Made by a program: the position numbers and the translations under genes
Notes under the pieces: generated by a model
What the model saw: only the letters and a program-made list of their open reading frames with translations
The model's database searches: none
What the model was told of the DNA's origin: nothing
Part shown: one piece after another, positions 9,356 to 17,909 of the stretch
How the letters are laid out: every line of letters begins with the position of its first letter
How positions within the stretch are numbered: the stretch's first letter is position 1
DNA from: Bifidobacterium sp.
GTDB taxonomy: Bacteria > Actinomycetota > Actinomycetes > Actinomycetales > Bifidobacteriaceae
DNA: 64,000 bases
Assembly (NCBI GenBank): GCA_024104275.1
Contig: JAGGHK010000001.1
Span: 558,001 to 622,000, forward strand
Reading direction: 5' to 3'

Positions 9356-9368
9356 ATTCCGTTGAATA

Positions 9369-10679
9369 TCAGATTTCGGTCGGCTTGACGCTCGAATCCT
9401 CGACCCACCACGGACGCAGCGGGTAGGTGTCGGTCATCTTCTCGTCGTCCGGACGCACACAGAGGAACTGGTGAATCTGGATGTTGTTGAGTTCGAAGTT
9501 CAGTGCGCAGCCAGCCATGTAGAGGCCCCACAGGCGTGCCTTGGGCTCGCCCATCAGCTCGACGGCGCGGTCCCAGCCAGCAACCAGATTCTTGTTCCAG
9601 TTGTGCAGGGTGAGCGCGTAGTGCTGGCGCAGGTTCTCCTGGTTGACAACCTCGAATCCGGTGTCTTGGATGACGGTCTCGATCTCGCCCGGGGAAGCCA
9701 ACTGGCCGTCGGGGAAAATATAGCGGTCGATAAACTCGCCGGCGGCCTTGCCTGTCATGGAATTGACGCGGGTGATCTGATGGTTCAGCAGGCGGCCGTT
9801 GGGCTTGAGCTTGTCGAAGATCTCCTTGAAGTAGGAGGGATAGTGCTTGAAGCCGACGTGCTCCATCATGCCGATCGAGCAGATGCCGTCGAAATCGCCT
9901 TCGGGCACGTCGCGGTAATCCATCTGACGGACTTCGGCCAGGTCTTCAAGGCCTTCACGCTTAATCCATTCCTGTGCCCACTTGACCTGCTCACCGGCCA
10001 GAGTGACCCCCAGGACCTTGATGCCGCGCTGTGCGGCGCGAATCTCCATGGAACCCCAGCCGCAGCCGATGTCGAGCAGGCGGTCGCCGGGCTTCAGATT
10101 AAGCTTGTCGAGCACGAGGTCGAGCTTGCGCCATTCGGCATCCTCGAGCGAATCCTCGGGCGAGGTGAACACGCCGCAGGTGTAGGTCATCGAGGAACCG
10201 AGGAAGAGACGGTAGAACTCGTTGGACTGGTCATAGTGATAGCTCACGGTGGCCTCGTCGCCGGCCTTGGAGTGCGGCAGCAGACCTTCGGCGCGGCGCT
10301 TCCAGCGGCTCGGGCCCTCTATAGAGGGGGCTTCGGGGTGGCGGATGCCGTGCGAATAGACCGCGGCGACGATGCGCGCCAAATCGGCCGGGCTCGGCTT
10401 CTTCATATCCGGCTTCAGCGCCATGAGTTCCTTGAACACCTCATATGGGTTGCCCGGAATGAGCTCGGGCGAGGCAATATCACCCTGAAGATAGGCACGT
10501 GCAAGGCCAAGGTCATTAGGATGATCGACCATGTAATACACAGCGCGCGAATTGTTCACCGTGATGTGCAACGGTGCATCCTGCGGTCCGAACGACGACC
10601 CGTCGAACGCGGTGATGTTGATTTTCCCTTTGTCCTCTAGGAACATTGAGACCATATCGGCTACGGTCATAGCGGCCAT
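9369..10679 (-). CDS. cfa: Cyclopropane-fatty-acyl-phospholipid synthase
   Basis: This 436-residue SAM-dependent methyltransferase adds a methylene bridge to unsaturated acyl chains of membrane phospholipids. An N-terminal lipid-binding region (about residues 1-120) precedes the Rossmann methyltransferase fold. The SAM loop is LLDIGCGWGSMEIRAAQRG. The family motifs SYHYDQSNEFYRLFLG, MTYTCGVF and IGMMEHVGFKHY are all present. The start at 10679 has GGAGG eight bases upstream; an upstream extension to 10703 lacks support. It ends in its own terminator. The upstream gene on the same strand is metK, which makes the SAM it consumes; three 62-bp repeats separate the two genes. Confidence 0.94.
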   Translation of the reverse strand: MAAMTVADMVSMFLEDKGKINITAFDGSSFGPQDAPLHITVNNSRAVYYMVDHPNDLGLARAYLQGDIASPELIPGNPYEVFKELMALKPDMKKPSPADLARIVAAVYSHGIRHPEAPSIEGPSRWKRRAEGLLPHSKAGDEATVSYHYDQSNEFYRLFLGSSMTYTCGVFTSPEDSLEDAEWRKLDLVLDKLNLKPGDRLLDIGCGWGSMEIRAAQRGIKVLGVTLAGEQVKWAQEWIKREGLEDLAEVRQMDYRDVPEGDFDGICSIGMMEHVGFKHYPSYFKEIFDKLKPNGRLLNHQITRVNSMTGKAAGEFIDRYIFPDGQLASPGEIETVIQDTGFEVVNQENLRQHYALTLHNWNKNLVAGWDRAVELMGEPKARLWGLYMAGCALNFELNNIQIHQFLCVRPDDEKMTDTYPLRPWWVEDSSVKPTEI

Positions 10680-10815
10680 ACGCAACCTCCATAATAAGTG
10701 CATTTCAGTGCATTTTTCTTAATGCAAATTATATTCAGCCTATTGCCCAGTTACGACACCGTAAGCGTTTTGCTGCCCATGAAAAGTTACCGCTTATCTC
10801 ATCCTTTGGTACCTG

Positions 10816-10951
10816 TTGGCGCGCCAAGAGGGCCGAAAAACAAAGAAATCAACTCAAATCTGCGAAAAACAGGCCTCTTGGCGCGCCAACAGGGTCAAAA
10901 AATGAAGAATTGAACCCAAATCTATGAAAAATGCGGTTCTTGGCGCGCCAA
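10816..10951. repeat. Three tandem 62-bp units, each with the palindrome TTGGCGCGCCAA
   Basis: The exact 12-bp palindrome occurs at 10816-10827, 10878-10889 and 10940-10951, a constant period of 62 bp. Each copy is followed by (G/C)AGGG. The AT-rich spacers are also related, sharing AAATCT and GAAAAA at the same offsets, so this is a true tandem repeat. Copies 1 and 2 are also mutual inverted repeats over about 20 bp (CCTGTTGG...CCAAGAGG against CCTCTTGG...CCAACAGG). The rest of the 432-bp gap between metK and cfa (10680-11111) holds no gene that I can support. The array lies upstream of cfa and may contain operator or structural sites. Confidence 0.85.
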
Positions 10952-11111
10952 GAGGGTTAAAAAAAGAGATATCGGCGAGTGGAATCAAAAATTCATCGCC
11001 AGCGCTCCTCCAAAATGCGATTTGGCCATATCCCCCATAGACAAAGCTACAGAATATGACCAAATCTGACATTCCAAAAGAATGGTTCCAGGCTATGGCA
11101 ACCGCGTTCCC

Positions 11112-12347
11112 TCAGCCTTCGGCGATGGCCGCCTTGAGCTCGTCGACCTTGTCGGTGGCCTCCCACGTGAAGTCGGGGTCGGTGCGGCCGAAGTGGCCGT
11201 ATGCCGCCGTCTTCAGGTAAATCGGGCGCAGCAGATCAAGCTCGTCGATGATCGCGGCCGGACGCAAATCGAAAACCTTGCGCACCGCAGCCTGGATCTG
11301 CTCGCGGGTCACACCGCCGATCTCGGTACCGAAAGTATTGACGTTGACGCTCACCGGGTCCGCGACGCCGATGGCGTAGGCCACCTGCACCTCGACCTTG
11401 TGCGCGAGTCCCGCGGCGACGATGTTCTTGGCCACCCAGCGCGTGGCGTAGGCCGCGGAACGGTCGACCTTGCTCGGGTCTTTGCCGGAGAAGGCGCCGC
11501 CGCCGTGGTGGGCCGCCCCGCCGTAAGTGTCGACGATGATCTTGCGGCCGGTGAGCCCTGCATCGGCGGCCGGACCGCCGAGGATGAAGGAACCGGTCGG
11601 GTTGACCAGCACGCGGTAATCGTCATGGCGAATCCTGGTGCCGCATACCTCTTCAAGCACCGGCTTGATGACATGCTCTTGCAGCTGCTCCATGAGCCAG
11701 TCGTGGTTGACCTCAGGATCATGCTGCGTGGAGATCAAAACGGTATCGACACGGACCGGACGGTCGTCGTCATCATACTCGATGGTGACCTGCGTCTTGC
11801 CGTCCGGGCGCAGATGCGGAACAATTCCGTCCTTACGTACCTGAGCCAAACGGAACGCCAGACGGTGCGAAAGATAGATCGGAAGCGGCATCAGCACGTC
11901 CGTCTCATCGCAGGCGTAACCAAACATGATGCCCTGATCTCCGGCGCCCTGCGCCTCATAGCGTTCCTCACGCGAAACCGCGGATTCCTGCTCGGGGTTG
12001 AGCCTGTCGACGCCCTGGTTGATTTCCGCGCTCTGTTCGGTCAACGAGACCAACACACCGCAGGAATCAGCGTCAAGGCCGACTTCGGAGGAGGTATAGC
12101 CGATATTCTTGACGACATTGCGCACGATGCGCTGGATGTCGGAATAGCCGGAACTCGTCACCTCACCAAAGATAAGGAATTGCCCGATGGCAGCCGACGT
12201 TTCGACAGCCACGTGGGAATGGGGGTCCTGACGAAGCATATCGTCAAGGATTGCGTCCGAAATCTGATCGCAGATCTTATCGGGGTGCCCTTCGGTAACC
12301 GATTCCGCTGAAATCAGGCGACGCTCTTTTGTCACTTCTGTAGACAC
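11112..12347 (-). CDS. metK: S-adenosylmethionine synthetase
   Basis: This 411-residue cytosolic enzyme makes SAM from methionine and ATP. Recognisable motifs are [17 protein letters not shown] at the N-terminus, [12 protein letters not shown] (methionine/ATP site), [19 protein letters not shown] (P-loop-like) and [12 protein letters not shown] take the start as GTG at 12347, with GGAAGAAAGAAG just upstream; an ATG at 12380 would add 11 residues unlike the family. It lies 411 bp downstream of rpoZ and has repeat arrays on both sides. It supplies SAM to Cfa downstream, among other methyltransferases. Confidence 0.96.
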   Translation of the reverse strand: MSTEVTKERRLISAESVTEGHPDKICDQISDAILDDMLRQDPHSHVAVETSAAIGQFLIFGEVTSSGYSDIQRIVRNVVKNIGYTSSEVGLDADSCGVLVSLTEQSAEINQGVDRLNPEQESAVSREERYEAQGAGDQGIMFGYACDETDVLMPLPIYLSHRLAFRLAQVRKDGIVPHLRPDGKTQVTIEYDDDDRPVRVDTVLISTQHDPEVNHDWLMEQLQEHVIKPVLEEVCGTRIRHDDYRVLVNPTGSFILGGPAADAGLTGRKIIVDTYGGAAHHGGGAFSGKDPSKVDRSAAYATRWVAKNIVAAGLAHKVEVQVAYAIGVADPVSVNVNTFGTEIGGVTREQIQAAVRKVFDLRPAAIIDELDLLRPIYLKTAAYGHFGRTDPDFTWEATDKVDELKAAIAEG

Positions 12348-12464
12348 AGTGAACTTCTTTCTTCCATGCCAGAGCCGCATAATGGCCGACGTGTATACAT
12401 ACGCAACGTCACTCTACGCGTATGCCCCTATTTTCAATTCGCCATTTTGAGATCGCACCTTCTC

Positions 12465-12663
12465 CTGCTGTTAAACTGCACCTAATTAGTCTTTATATGC
12501 CGTTTACCAGCAGCAAAATCAACAACCAATACATTGATGCTGGTAAACCGCACCTGAACAAAAATAAGAGTCCGTTTACCAGCAGCAAAATCAGAATCAC
12601 CACATTGCTGCTGGCGGACTGCACCTAATCAACTTTTATGTGCCGTTTACCAGCAGCAAGATG
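12465..12663. repeat. Three tandem hairpins with GCTGGTAAAC / GTTTACCAGC arms
   Basis: Right arms CCGTTTACCAGCAGCAA start at 12500, 12572 and 12643 (period about 72 bp). Matching left arms with the core TGCTG.TAAAC.GCACC start near 12465, 12536 and 12607. Each pair can fold into a stem of about 15 bp with one to three mismatches around an AT-rich loop. The third left arm is the most diverged (CTGCTGGCGGACTGCACC). The array occupies the 411-bp gap between rpoZ and metK and could be in the metK leader. No gene is supported in this gap. Confidence 0.8.
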
Positions 12664-12702
12664 ATTCTTGCACCGTAATGAGCCACTGACATGAGCATCA
12701 AC

Positions 12703-12736
12703 GCAAAAAGCCCGACTCCATAAACGGAATCGGGCT
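12703..12736 (-). terminator. Intrinsic terminator of rpoZ
   Basis: On the minus strand AGCCCGATTCC pairs with GGAGTCGGGCT (one mismatch), followed by TTTTTGC. It begins 22 nt past the rpoZ stop. Confidence 0.88.
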
Positions 12737-12758
12737 AAAGAAAACGCTTGAAAACGAA

Positions 12759-13052
12759 CTAGTCGAGACTGCCTTCGCTCAGGTCGTCCTCGCCAAGGGT
12801 CTCTTCCAAGAGGCCTTCGTTGATCTCACGGAAGGAGATGGAAAGCGGCTTCTCGTTGTTCTGGTACTCCACCAGCGGGCCGACGTTCTGCAGAAGGCCT
12901 TCGTTGAGCTGGGTGAAATAGGAATTGATCTGACGGGCACGCTTCGCAGCGAAAATCGACAACGAATACTTGTTGTAATCGGAATGCTCCATCAACTCGT
13001 CGATCGTCGGATCGGCAAGACCGCTCGGTGTAGGCTCGGTGCCAAATGCCAT
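12759..13052 (-). CDS. rpoZ: RNA polymerase omega subunit
   Basis: This 97-residue protein has the omega-subunit layout: [28 protein letters not shown] followed by a short acidic C-terminal tail ([11 protein letters not shown]). Omega helps fold and assemble the beta-prime subunit of RNA polymerase. The start fits GGGAGCAAAC immediately upstream. In actinobacteria rpoZ normally follows gmk; here gmk lies 3 kb upstream, with ilvD and a toxin-antitoxin pair between. It ends in a clear terminator, so metK is likely expressed separately. Confidence 0.93.
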   Translation of the reverse strand: MAFGTEPTPSGLADPTIDELMEHSDYNKYSLSIFAAKRARQINSYFTQLNEGLLQNVGPLVEYQNNEKPLSISFREINEGLLEETLGEDDLSEGSLD

Positions 13053-13219
13053 ATTGTTTGCTCCCTAAAGAAGAATAAAGCTACTCAAATAATATAGTAT
13101 ACGCCGATATAACGATTTCACTATAGTTTTCAACGATTGGCTAAGGAAAATATAAAAAAATCCGTTCATCATTCGGTCGAAAATCAGCAAATATGAGACG
13201 AATGAACTTATATGGGATT

Positions 13220-15079
13220 ATGCAAATGCGTTCACATAATATCATGACCGGCCGCATGTTCGCCGGTGCCCGAGCACTCTATCGCGCCGCAGGCGTGGCC
13301 GGAGAGGACTTGGGCAGGAAACCCATCGTCGCCATCGCCAATTCGTTCTCCGAGTTCGTGCCCGGCCATGTCCACCTCAACAAGGTCGGACGCTTCGTCT
13401 CGAAGGCCGTCGAAGAAGCCGGCGGCATCCCCCGCGAATTCAACACCATCGCTGTCGATGACGGCATCGCCATGGGCCACACCGGCATGCTCTACTCGCT
13501 GCCAAGCCGCGACCTGATCGCCGACGCCGTGGAATACTCCGTCAACGCGCACTGCGCCGACGCCCTGATCTGCATCTCCAACTGCGACAAGATCACCCCC
13601 GGCATGCTGATGGCCGCGCTACGTTTGAACATCCCGACCATCTTCGTCTCCGGCGGCCCCATGGAAGCCGGCGAGACCACGCTGTCCAACGGCAAGACCG
13701 ACACCACCGACCTGATCGACGTGATGTACGCCTCGGCCGACGACAACGTCTCGGACGAGGACCTGCTCGCCTATGAGAAGACCGTCTGCCCCACCTGTGG
13801 CTCCTGCGCCGGCATGTTCACCGCCAACTCGATGAACTGCCTGACCGAAGCGCTCGGCCTGGCCCTGCCCGGCAATGGCACCACGCTGGCCTCGCACGGC
13901 TACCGCAAGCAGCTTTTCGTTGATGCAGGCCACAAAATCGTCGACCTTGCGCACCGTTACTACGACGAGAATGACGAGAGCGTGCTGCCACGCGCCATCG
14001 CCACCAAGAAGGCCTTCGAGAACGCCATGACCATGGACGTGGCCATGGGCGGTTCCACCAACACCGTGCTGCACATCCTCGCCGCTGCCCAGAGCGCCGA
14101 CGTCGACTTTACGCTCGACGACATTGAGCGCATCAGCCATACCGTGCCCTGCATCTGCAAGGCCAGCCCCTCGGGCGACTGGGAGATCTCCGACGTGCAC
14201 CGCGCCGGCGGCATCTGCGGCATCCTCGGCGAACTCGACCGCGCCGGCAAGCTCCACAAGGACGTTCATTCCGTCGATTATCCCGACCTTGAATCCAAGC
14301 TCAACGATTGGGACATCATGCGCCCGACCTGCCTCGCCAAGGCGAAGGAACTCTATCGCGCCGCTCCGGGCCATATCAAGTCCCCCGAACCGTTCGTCCA
14401 GGAGACGCTGTCTGACGAGCTCGACACCGACCGCGTCAACGGCGCCATCCACGACATCGACCATCCGGCCGTGAAGGAAGGCGGCCTCGCCATTCTGCGT
14501 GGCAACCTCGCCCCCGACGGCTGCGTCGTCAAGACCGCGGGCGTGCCCGAGAACATCTGGAAGTTCCACGGACCGGCCCACATCGTCGAATCGCAGGAAC
14601 AGGCCGTCGAGGTCATTCTGGGAGACAAGCTCAAGAAGGGCGAAGCACTGGTCATCCGCTACGAGGGACCGAAGGGCGGCCCGGGCATGCAGGAAATGCT
14701 CTACCCCACCTCATTCGTCAAAGGCAAGGGAATCGGCAAGGATGTCGCGCTGATCACCGACGGTCGTTATTCCGGCGGTTCGTCAGGCCTCGCCATCGGC
14801 CACGTCGCCCCCGAAGCGGCCAATAAGGGGCCAATCGCCCTGATCAAGGATGGCGACATGATCGACATCGACATCCCCAACCGCACCATCAACGTGGAAC
14901 TTACCCCAGAGCAGTTCGAGGAGCGCCGCAAGGAGCTGGAAGCCGGAGACGGCTACGTCGCCCACCGCGACCGCAAGGTCTCCCTGGCTCTCAAGGCCTA
15001 CGCCGCCTTCGCCCGTTCCGCCGACAAGGGCGCGACGAGGGATCCTGAGCTTATCGATAAACTCAGTGGCCTTGCGTGA
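13220..15079 (+). CDS. ilvD: Dihydroxy-acid dehydratase
   Basis: This 619-residue Fe-S enzyme catalyses the third common step of valine, leucine and isoleucine synthesis. Iron-sulfur ligands are visible in SNCDKITPG and [16 protein letters not shown]. The stretch [20 protein letters not shown] and the C-terminal [20 protein letters not shown] are family signatures. I start at the ATG at 13220 ([12 protein letters not shown]), which matches the family N-terminus; in-frame ATGs at 13193 and 13202 would add up to nine residues and no start has a strong ribosome site. It runs divergently from rpoZ and ends in a strong terminator, so it is monocistronic. Confidence 0.95.
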   Translation: MQMRSHNIMTGRMFAGARALYRAAGVAGEDLGRKPIVAIANSFSEFVPGHVHLNKVGRFVSKAVEEAGGIPREFNTIAVDDGIAMGHTGMLYSLPSRDLIADAVEYSVNAHCADALICISNCDKITPGMLMAALRLNIPTIFVSGGPMEAGETTLSNGKTDTTDLIDVMYASADDNVSDEDLLAYEKTVCPTCGSCAGMFTANSMNCLTEALGLALPGNGTTLASHGYRKQLFVDAGHKIVDLAHRYYDENDESVLPRAIATKKAFENAMTMDVAMGGSTNTVLHILAAAQSADVDFTLDDIERISHTVPCICKASPSGDWEISDVHRAGGICGILGELDRAGKLHKDVHSVDYPDLESKLNDWDIMRPTCLAKAKELYRAAPGHIKSPEPFVQETLSDELDTDRVNGAIHDIDHPAVKEGGLAILRGNLAPDGCVVKTAGVPENIWKFHGPAHIVESQEQAVEVILGDKLKKGEALVIRYEGPKGGPGMQEMLYPTSFVKGKGIGKDVALITDGRYSGGSSGLAIGHVAPEAANKGPIALIKDGDMIDIDIPNRTINVELTPEQFEERRKELEAGDGYVAHRDRKVSLALKAYAAFARSADKGATRDPELIDKLSGLA

Positions 15080-15102
15080 TGTGCTAGCAATATAGCAATT
15101 CG

Positions 15103-15138
15103 AAAAGGCTGATTCTTCAAATAGAATCAGCCTTTTTT
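15103..15138 (+). terminator. Intrinsic terminator of ilvD
   Basis: AAAAGGCTGATTCT and AGAATCAGCC form a 10-bp or longer stem with a 6-nt loop, followed by TTTTTT. It lies 24 nt after the ilvD stop. Confidence 0.92.
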
Positions 15139-15181
15139 ATTACCTGACTAACCAAAATCAAGATATCGTCAGTATCTGTCG

Positions 15182-15201
15182 TATGCCAGTTAGCTGGTAT
15201 A
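15182..15201 (+). promoter_or_regulatory. Probable autoregulatory operator of the toxin-antitoxin pair
   Basis: TATGCCAGTT and AGCTGGTATA form a near-perfect 20-bp dyad that runs into a -10-like TATAGT. It lies about 46 bp upstream of the antitoxin start. Ribbon-helix-helix antitoxins typically bind such palindromes; the assignment is inferred from position. Confidence 0.55.
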
Positions 15202-15247
15202 GTATTATGACAAATCTCAAAACAAATGCTTGAGAGGAAATATCGAC

Positions 15248-15544
15248 ATGGCTACTGCAACTGTTTCCGCAAAGATAGACAAACGGACCGAAGAACTGGC
15301 CGACTCGTATATCCGTCAGGCTGGTCTCACTGCCGATAAATTGATTAGCCAGCTTTGGTCGAACATTGCCCGTACTGGCGTGGTTCCGACATTCGGTAAA
15401 GTCAGGAATGCTCGTCAGCACGACGACCGCAGAAAAGCGTTCCAAAAAGCTCAAAATATCGTATCGAACTTTCCCAAGGGAACCAGGCTCGTATCCATGA
15501 GCTATGACGATATACGCCAGGAACTGGAAGACCGCGATGTCTAA
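15248..15544 (+). CDS. RelB/DinJ-like antitoxin
   Basis: This 98-residue protein begins with a ribbon-helix-helix-type segment, ATVSAKIDKRTEELADSYI, followed by the helix pattern GLTADKLISQLWSNIARTGVVP seen in RelB/DinJ antitoxins. The C-terminal part is basic and then acidic (QELEDRDV), as expected for a toxin-neutralising tail. GAGAGGAAAT gives a good ribosome site for the ATG at 15248. It overlaps the toxin gene by 8 nt, so translation is coupled. Pairing of this antitoxin type with a PIN toxin instead of RelE/YafQ is the unusual point. Confidence 0.8.
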   Translation: MATATVSAKIDKRTEELADSYIRQAGLTADKLISQLWSNIARTGVVPTFGKVRNARQHDDRRKAFQKAQNIVSNFPKGTRLVSMSYDDIRQELEDRDV

Positions 15545-15953
15545 ACTTCTGATTGACACCAATGTCCTTATTGATTACTTGGTTCCCGATAGGCCGGAAC
15601 ACAGCAACGCGGAGCGGCTGTTGGCTCATCTTGCCGATAGCAATGACTGTGGTTATGTGACATCCGGGTCTCTGAAGGACTGCTACTACATTTGCTGCAA
15701 GTATATAGGTGAACAGGCTTGCAGAGGGCTGATTCGGGAATTTCTGATTATGTTCGAAGTTCCGCCAACCGGCAAGGTCGAATGTCAGGAATCCGCATAT
15801 TCGGATGAACCGGATTTCGAGGATGGTCTCATCCGGGCCGTGGCGGAAAACAACGACGCTGATTCCATCATTACCCGAGATTCTGCGGCTTTCCAGACCT
15901 CAGACATAAAAAGTATGACAGCAAAAGAATATTTGCAAAGTCTAGACCATTAA
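15537..15953 (+). CDS. PIN-domain toxin (VapC-like ribonuclease)
   Basis: This 138-residue protein has the PIN fold markers: LLIDTNVLIDYL at the N-terminus with the first metal-binding Asp, a central acidic segment DEPDFEDGLIRAVAE, and ADSIITRDSAAF near the C-terminus. PIN toxins are Mg-dependent endoribonucleases that usually cut tRNA or rRNA. The ATG at 15537 lies inside the end of the antitoxin gene. All expected acidic residues appear intact, so it is probably active. The target is unknown. Confidence 0.85.
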   Translation: MSKLLIDTNVLIDYLVPDRPEHSNAERLLAHLADSNDCGYVTSGSLKDCYYICCKYIGEQACRGLIREFLIMFEVPPTGKVECQESAYSDEPDFEDGLIRAVAENNDADSIITRDSAAFQTSDIKSMTAKEYLQSLDH

Positions 15954-16058
15954 CATCAGGGTTTCACCCTCCACGATATCGGCAAAACGTTCGGCATCTT
16001 GTATCAGCGGGTTCATCAGCTCGTCAAGGCTTGATACCATGTAAACCAAGTAAACCGG

Positions 16059-16679
16059 TTATTCGTTGATGCCGTATTCCTTGGCGATGACGTCCCAGAG
16101 CTCGTCGGCGGCGCGATCCACGGTGTCGTTGACGATCTTGACATCGAATTCCGGCTCGGCGGCCAGCTCGACTTTCGCTGTTTCGAGACGTTTTTTGCGT
16201 TGTTCCGCGTTCTCCGTGCCACGACCGATCAGGCGCTTCACCAGCTCGTCGTAACTCGGCGGGGCGATGAACACCGAGACGATCTCAAGGTTAAGTTCGG
16301 CGGCACGTTGCTTCACACGTCTGGCACCTTGCAGGTCGATTTCAAGAATCGTCGGGATGTTCTTGGCCAAGTGGTCGAGCACCGGCTGCAACGGCGTACC
16401 GTAATGGGCCATGCCGTGCACGACAGCGGTCTCCAAGAACCAGTTCCGCTTCTCGCGCGCGACAAACTCGTCCTCGCTCATGAACCAGTAGTTCTTTCCG
16501 TTGACCTCCCCCGGCCGCGGCTCGCGCGTGGTGGCGGACACAGACACCCAGACCTCAGGATGCTTAGCCAGCAGATTCGCCTCAACGGTCCCCTTGCCGA
16601 CGGCCGTAGGCCCGGTCAGCACAATCAGCCGACCTTTATGTTGTTGCGTGCTTTTCTCGTTTCCACTGTTTGCGCTCAA
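16059..16679 (-). CDS. gmk: Guanylate kinase
   Basis: This 206-residue enzyme phosphorylates GMP to GDP. The P-loop is LTGPTAVGKGT, followed by the GMP-binding stretch SVSATTREPRPGEVNGKNYWF and the lid region IGRGTENAEQRKKRL. The start is TTG at 16679, with AAGGAG six bases upstream; no ATG nearby fits as well. Length is normal. The short N-terminal extension (SANSGNEKSTQQHKG) before the core is typical of actinobacterial members. It is separated from rpoZ by the plus-strand ilvD and toxin-antitoxin genes. Confidence 0.95.
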   Translation of the reverse strand: MSANSGNEKSTQQHKGRLIVLTGPTAVGKGTVEANLLAKHPEVWVSVSATTREPRPGEVNGKNYWFMSEDEFVAREKRNWFLETAVVHGMAHYGTPLQPVLDHLAKNIPTILEIDLQGARRVKQRAAELNLEIVSVFIAPPSYDELVKRLIGRGTENAEQRKKRLETAKVELAAEPEFDVKIVNDTVDRAADELWDVIAKEYGINE

Positions 16680-16784
16680 TGTCCGCTCCTTGCCGATATA
16701 TGGCTTATTCTAGCCAAGCCACCGAATCGCGGCCAACCACGAAGACGTATCCAGGCCCACCGTGACATATAAGCGACAAATACG

Positions 16785-16823
16785 TTTTGGCCCCGCCGGC
16801 AATGAATGCAGGCGGGGCCAAAA
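16785..16823. repeat. Perfect 13-bp inverted repeat (hairpin) between gmk and the amidohydrolase
   Basis: TTTTGGCCCCGCC (16785-16797) and GGCGGGGCCAAAA (16811-16823) are exact inverted copies around a 13-nt loop. It lies about 90 nt past the stop of the sugar operon. No U-tract follows in either direction, so it is not a textbook intrinsic terminator, although it may end or stabilise that transcript. Confidence 0.75.
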
Positions 16824-16915
16824 CAGAAGGATGAGACCGAATCACGCGGACGCGGCGAGCCTAAACGCTCAACGTCCCACGTCGGTTCGCGGATCCGGTC
16901 ATCGCATCATGATGC

Positions 16916-17884
16916 TCACTCTCCGGTGACCGGGTCGACGGCTTCGGCCACGGCCTTGACGTTCTGCGGCTTGAAGTAGATGCGCTCGGGGTTGTTGTAG
17001 AACACATCCTCAAGCTCGGACTCAGTGAAGATGTCCGTGGCCTCGAGCCAAGTGGACAGGTTGTGGTACGAGTTGAAGGTCGAGGACCACGGCGAATCGG
17101 TGCCCCAGAAGATGCGCTTGGCGCCAAGCACCTTCTTGGCCAGGGCGGTATCCTTCTGGCAACGCGGGAACGGGAACTCGGTCTCGCCCTCGATGTCCTC
17201 GATCGCGGAAAGCTCGACGGAGATGTTCGGATACGGCTCCCACTGACGCAGCTCGCATTCCAGGCGGTTGAGGTGGTCGGCGTTCGGGAAGGACAGGTGG
17301 CAGACCACGAAGTCGAGTTGCGGGTAGCGCTGCGCGAGGTTGGCGATGGCTTCGGGCTGATGGCTCAGCTGCGTGTAGTCGCCATAGTCCACGGTCACCA
17401 CGAAGCCGGGGTAATCCGAGATGTAATGGAAGAAGAGCCCGAGCCTCGGGTCGTTGTCGAGACGGAACGCATGGTGGTAGCCCATCAGGCCGCCTCCCTG
17501 GCTGATCTCAAGCTTGACCGCACGGAAGCCGAGGTCGTCGATATGGCGCTTGACCGAGGTCATCGCCTCGTCACTGAACGGATCGAATGAGAAGGCGCCA
17601 ATGAAACGATCCGGGTACTTCTTGACCGTCTGATAGGTGTAGTAGTTCTGGAAAGCGTAGAGGCTACCCTGCAGCAGGACGGCCTTGTTGATGCCGTTGT
17701 CGTCCATCACCTTGAGGGCCGACTCGGCGAGGAAGTCGTCGTCGCCCCAGCCGTCGGGGATGAGCTTCAAGGGCATGCCGTTGTCCCAGATGGCCTTGCC
17801 ATCGCCCAGCGGGGTCATGCGACCTTTGCCGTTGTAACCTGAGACCGAACGAACCAGATGCAGATGTCCGTCAATTTTTTTCAT
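16916..17884 (-). CDS. Amidohydrolase-family metal-dependent hydrolase, possibly a lactonase
   Basis: This 322-residue TIM-barrel protein belongs to the amidohydrolase-2 family. Metal ligands are visible: the HxH pair in DGHLHL (His7, His9), a His in VVCHLSFP and the late Asp in WGTDSPWS. A charged stretch PDGWGDDDF lies near the N-terminus. Relatives hydrolyse sugar lactones or decarboxylate aromatic acids. Because its neighbours act on sugars or sugar acids, a lactonase role is my inference. The start has AAAGGAG upstream. It is the last gene of the island, 25 nt after the PTS IIC gene. Confidence 0.75.
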   Translation of the reverse strand: MKKIDGHLHLVRSVSGYNGKGRMTPLGDGKAIWDNGMPLKLIPDGWGDDDFLAESALKVMDDNGINKAVLLQGSLYAFQNYYTYQTVKKYPDRFIGAFSFDPFSDEAMTSVKRHIDDLGFRAVKLEISQGGGLMGYHHAFRLDNDPRLGLFFHYISDYPGFVVTVDYGDYTQLSHQPEAIANLAQRYPQLDFVVCHLSFPNADHLNRLECELRQWEPYPNISVELSAIEDIEGETEFPFPRCQKDTALAKKVLGAKRIFWGTDSPWSSTFNSYHNLSTWLEATDIFTESELEDVFYNNPERIYFKPQNVKAVAEAVDPVTGE

Positions 17885-17909
17885 AATATACTCCTTTGTT
17901 ATTGGTTAA

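Noticed and set aside
11082-12311. 409-residue plus-strand open frame opposite metK
   Set aside because: Antisense shadow of metK; composition follows the mirrored codons and there is no start signal.
10816-12663. Tandem repeats considered as CRISPR-like arrays
   Set aside because: The intervals between palindromes are themselves conserved or form hairpins, only three units exist per array, and no cas genes are present.
15942-16040. 32-codon minus-strand frame just after gmk (begins MVSSLDELMNPLIQD)
   Set aside because: It reads like the end of a small acidic protein or antitoxin remnant, but it overlaps the toxin gene end and has no ribosome site.
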